Origin: Paenibacillus sp.
Lineage (GTDB): Bacteria; Bacillota; Bacilli; Paenibacillales; Paenibacillaceae
Length of the DNA stretch: 5,892 nt
Assembly (NCBI GenBank): GCA_029256665.1
Contig: JAQSXN010000279.1
Location: forward strand, 1 to 5,892
Direction of reading: 5' to 3'
A program made the translations under genes and the position numbers. A model generated the notes under the pieces. That model did not search any database and was not told the DNA's origin. It saw nothing but the letters and a program-made list of their open reading frames with translations. Numbering within the stretch: the stretch's first letter is position 1; the number at the start of each line of letters is the position of its first letter. Below, one piece after another: positions 4,961 through 5,892 of this stretch.

Positions 4961-4986
4961 ACTATATGCCGAAAGAAGCGAATAGT
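4961..4986 (-). promoter_or_regulatory. Possible sigma-E/sigma-K promoter of the SpoVIF-like gene
   Basis: Reading leftward, CATATAGT (4968-4961) fits the CATANNNT -10 shared by mother-cell sigma-E and sigma-K, and an AC (4986-4985) lies 16 bases upstream, close to the AC-N17 rule for sigma-K. The site falls in the gap after recG, about 43 bases upstream of the chosen GTG. These motifs are short and degenerate, so chance is possible, but the match suits a late sporulation gene. Confidence 0.4.
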
Positions 4987-4989
4987 TGC

Positions 4990-5892
4990 CTAGTCCAGCT
5001 GTTCCCCCTGAAATAATCCTTGCTGCCGCAAGATGCCCCATAGACGCGCAAACGATTCGTTTGTCCAAAAATCGTCCCGCGCCGTCAGCTCCCCCGCATC
5101 CTCGCGGGCTTGCTCCAGCGTCTCGTAATCGCTCACCATGTCCGCGATCCGAAACTCCGGAACGCCGCTCTGCTTCGTCCCGAAGAAGTCGCCTGGCCCC
5201 CGAAGCTCCAGGTCCCGCCGCGCCACCTCGAAGCCGTCGTTCGTCTCCGTCATCACCTTCATCCGCTCGCGCCCCGTCTCGGACTTGGGATCCGCGATCA
5301 GAATGCAATGGGACTGATGCTCCCCGCGCCCCACGCGGCCGCGCAGCTGATGCAGCTGCGACAAGCCGAACCGTTCCGCGTCCATAATGACGATAAGCGT
5401 CGCGTTCGGCACGTCGACGCCGACCTCGACGACGGTCGTGGCGACCAGCACCTGACTGTCGTTAGCGGCGAAGCGCGCCATCGCGTCGTCCTTATCGGCG
5501 GCGGTTAGCCTCCCGTGGAGCAAGCCGATCGTTAGATCAGGGCAAGACTGCTGGATCTGCATGTACGTGTCGATCGCGTTCTGCACGTCGAGCTTGTCCG
5601 ATTCTTCGATCAGCGGACAGATGACGTAGGTTTGACGTCCGACCGCCGCTTCCTTGCGGATAAAACCGATCACGCGGTCAAACGCGTCATGTTTGACCCA
5701 ATACGTCTTGATCGGCTTGCGGCCCTTCGGCATTTCCTTTATCGTTGAGACGTCCATGTCCCCGAACGCGGTTATGGCGAGCGTCCGCGGAATCGGCGTC
5801 GCGGTCATCGTCAGCACGTCGGGATTGATCCCCTTGCGCCGCAGCACGCTCCGCTGATTAACGCCGAACCGATGCTGCTCGTCCGTCACCAC
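4990..5892 (-). CDS. recG: ATP-dependent DNA helicase RecG, C-terminal part (partial)
   Basis: The final 300 residues of RecG, a double-strand DNA translocase that remodels stalled forks and branch-migrates Holliday junctions. The gene enters from the right edge. The first visible residues, [10 protein letters not shown], are helicase motif II (DEQH), so the two valines are internal and not a start. Then follow TATPIPRT (motif III, 30-37 of the visible part), a domain-2 segment with LLHGRL (124-129), [14 protein letters not shown] (motif V, 151-164) and QLRGRVGRG (motif VI, 182-190). [17 protein letters not shown] (227-243) is the RecG signature after the helicase core, near the TRG translocation motif. 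The N-terminal wedge domain and Walker A lie outside the window; full-length RecG is about 680-690 residues. The C-terminus is complete and intact. No terminator is seen directly after its stop, so read-through into the SpoVIF-like gene is likely. Confidence 0.97.
   Translation of the reverse strand: MVTDEQHRFGVNQRSVLRRKGINPDVLTMTATPIPRTLAITAFGDMDVSTIKEMPKGRKPIKTYWVKHDAFDRVIGFIRKEAAVGRQTYVICPLIEESDKLDVQNAIDTYMQIQQSCPDLTIGLLHGRLTAADKDDAMARFAANDSQVLVATTVVEVGVDVPNATLIVIMDAERFGLSQLHQLRGRVGRGEHQSHCILIADPKSETGRERMKVMTETNDGFEVARRDLELRGPGDFFGTKQSGVPEFRIADMVSDYETLEQAREDAGELTARDDFWTNESFARLWGILRQQGLFQGEQLD

Noticed and set aside
5890..5892. GTG at the right edge as the true start of the RecG fragment
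   Set aside because: It falls within helicase motif II ([10 protein letters not shown]). The upstream half of RecG must lie beyond the window.

Overview
The window looks like a chromosomal segment of an endospore-forming Firmicute, most likely Paenibacillaceae (Paenibacillus/Cohnella type). The reasons are fairly GC-rich genes with strong AGGAGG-type ribosome binding sites, some GTG/TTG starts, a Bacillus-type LexA operator, a YqjW/YolD polymerase pair, a YppC-like DUF2515 protein and a SpoVIF-like sporulation protein. The placement is inferred from protein families, not from a database search.

Layout. The left edge holds a possible first few codons of a gene read leftward (1-32, weak). From 233 to 1827 there is a two-gene operon: a UvrX/YqjW-type Y-family translesion DNA polymerase, and a YolD-like protein whose ATG overlaps the polymerase stop codon. 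Two near-consensus LexA boxes bracket the -10 element in front of it, so it should be a damage-induced (SOS) unit. After a 178-bp gap with a good sigma-A promoter and operator-like dyads comes a single HxlR-family regulator (2006-2383). It converges, with a 37-bp gap, on a leftward DUF2515/YppC-like gene (2421-3728). A short GC-rich divergent region separates that gene from a rightward SRAP (YedK/HMCES-type) gene (3887-4588), whose product seals abasic sites in single-stranded DNA. The last part reads leftward: the C-terminal half of recG runs off the right edge (4990-5892), followed by a small SpoVIF-like gene (4631-4918) that ends in a strong intrinsic terminator.

How the genes relate. Four of the seven clear genes act on damaged or stalled DNA: the Y-family polymerase and its YolD partner (lesion bypass), SRAP (abasic-site protection at gaps), and RecG (fork remodelling). 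Only the polymerase operon shows a LexA site. The others have separate promoters, so this is a neighbourhood rather than one regulon. The HxlR gene looks compositionally different from its neighbours (more AT-rich) and has no adjacent target gene. No mobile element, CRISPR array, tRNA or rRNA was seen. I did not find a clearly new multi-gene system. The most useful leads are the dual-LexA YqjW-YolD operon, the HxlR leader dyads, the extended DUF2515 protein, and the sporulation-type promoter of the SpoVIF-like gene.
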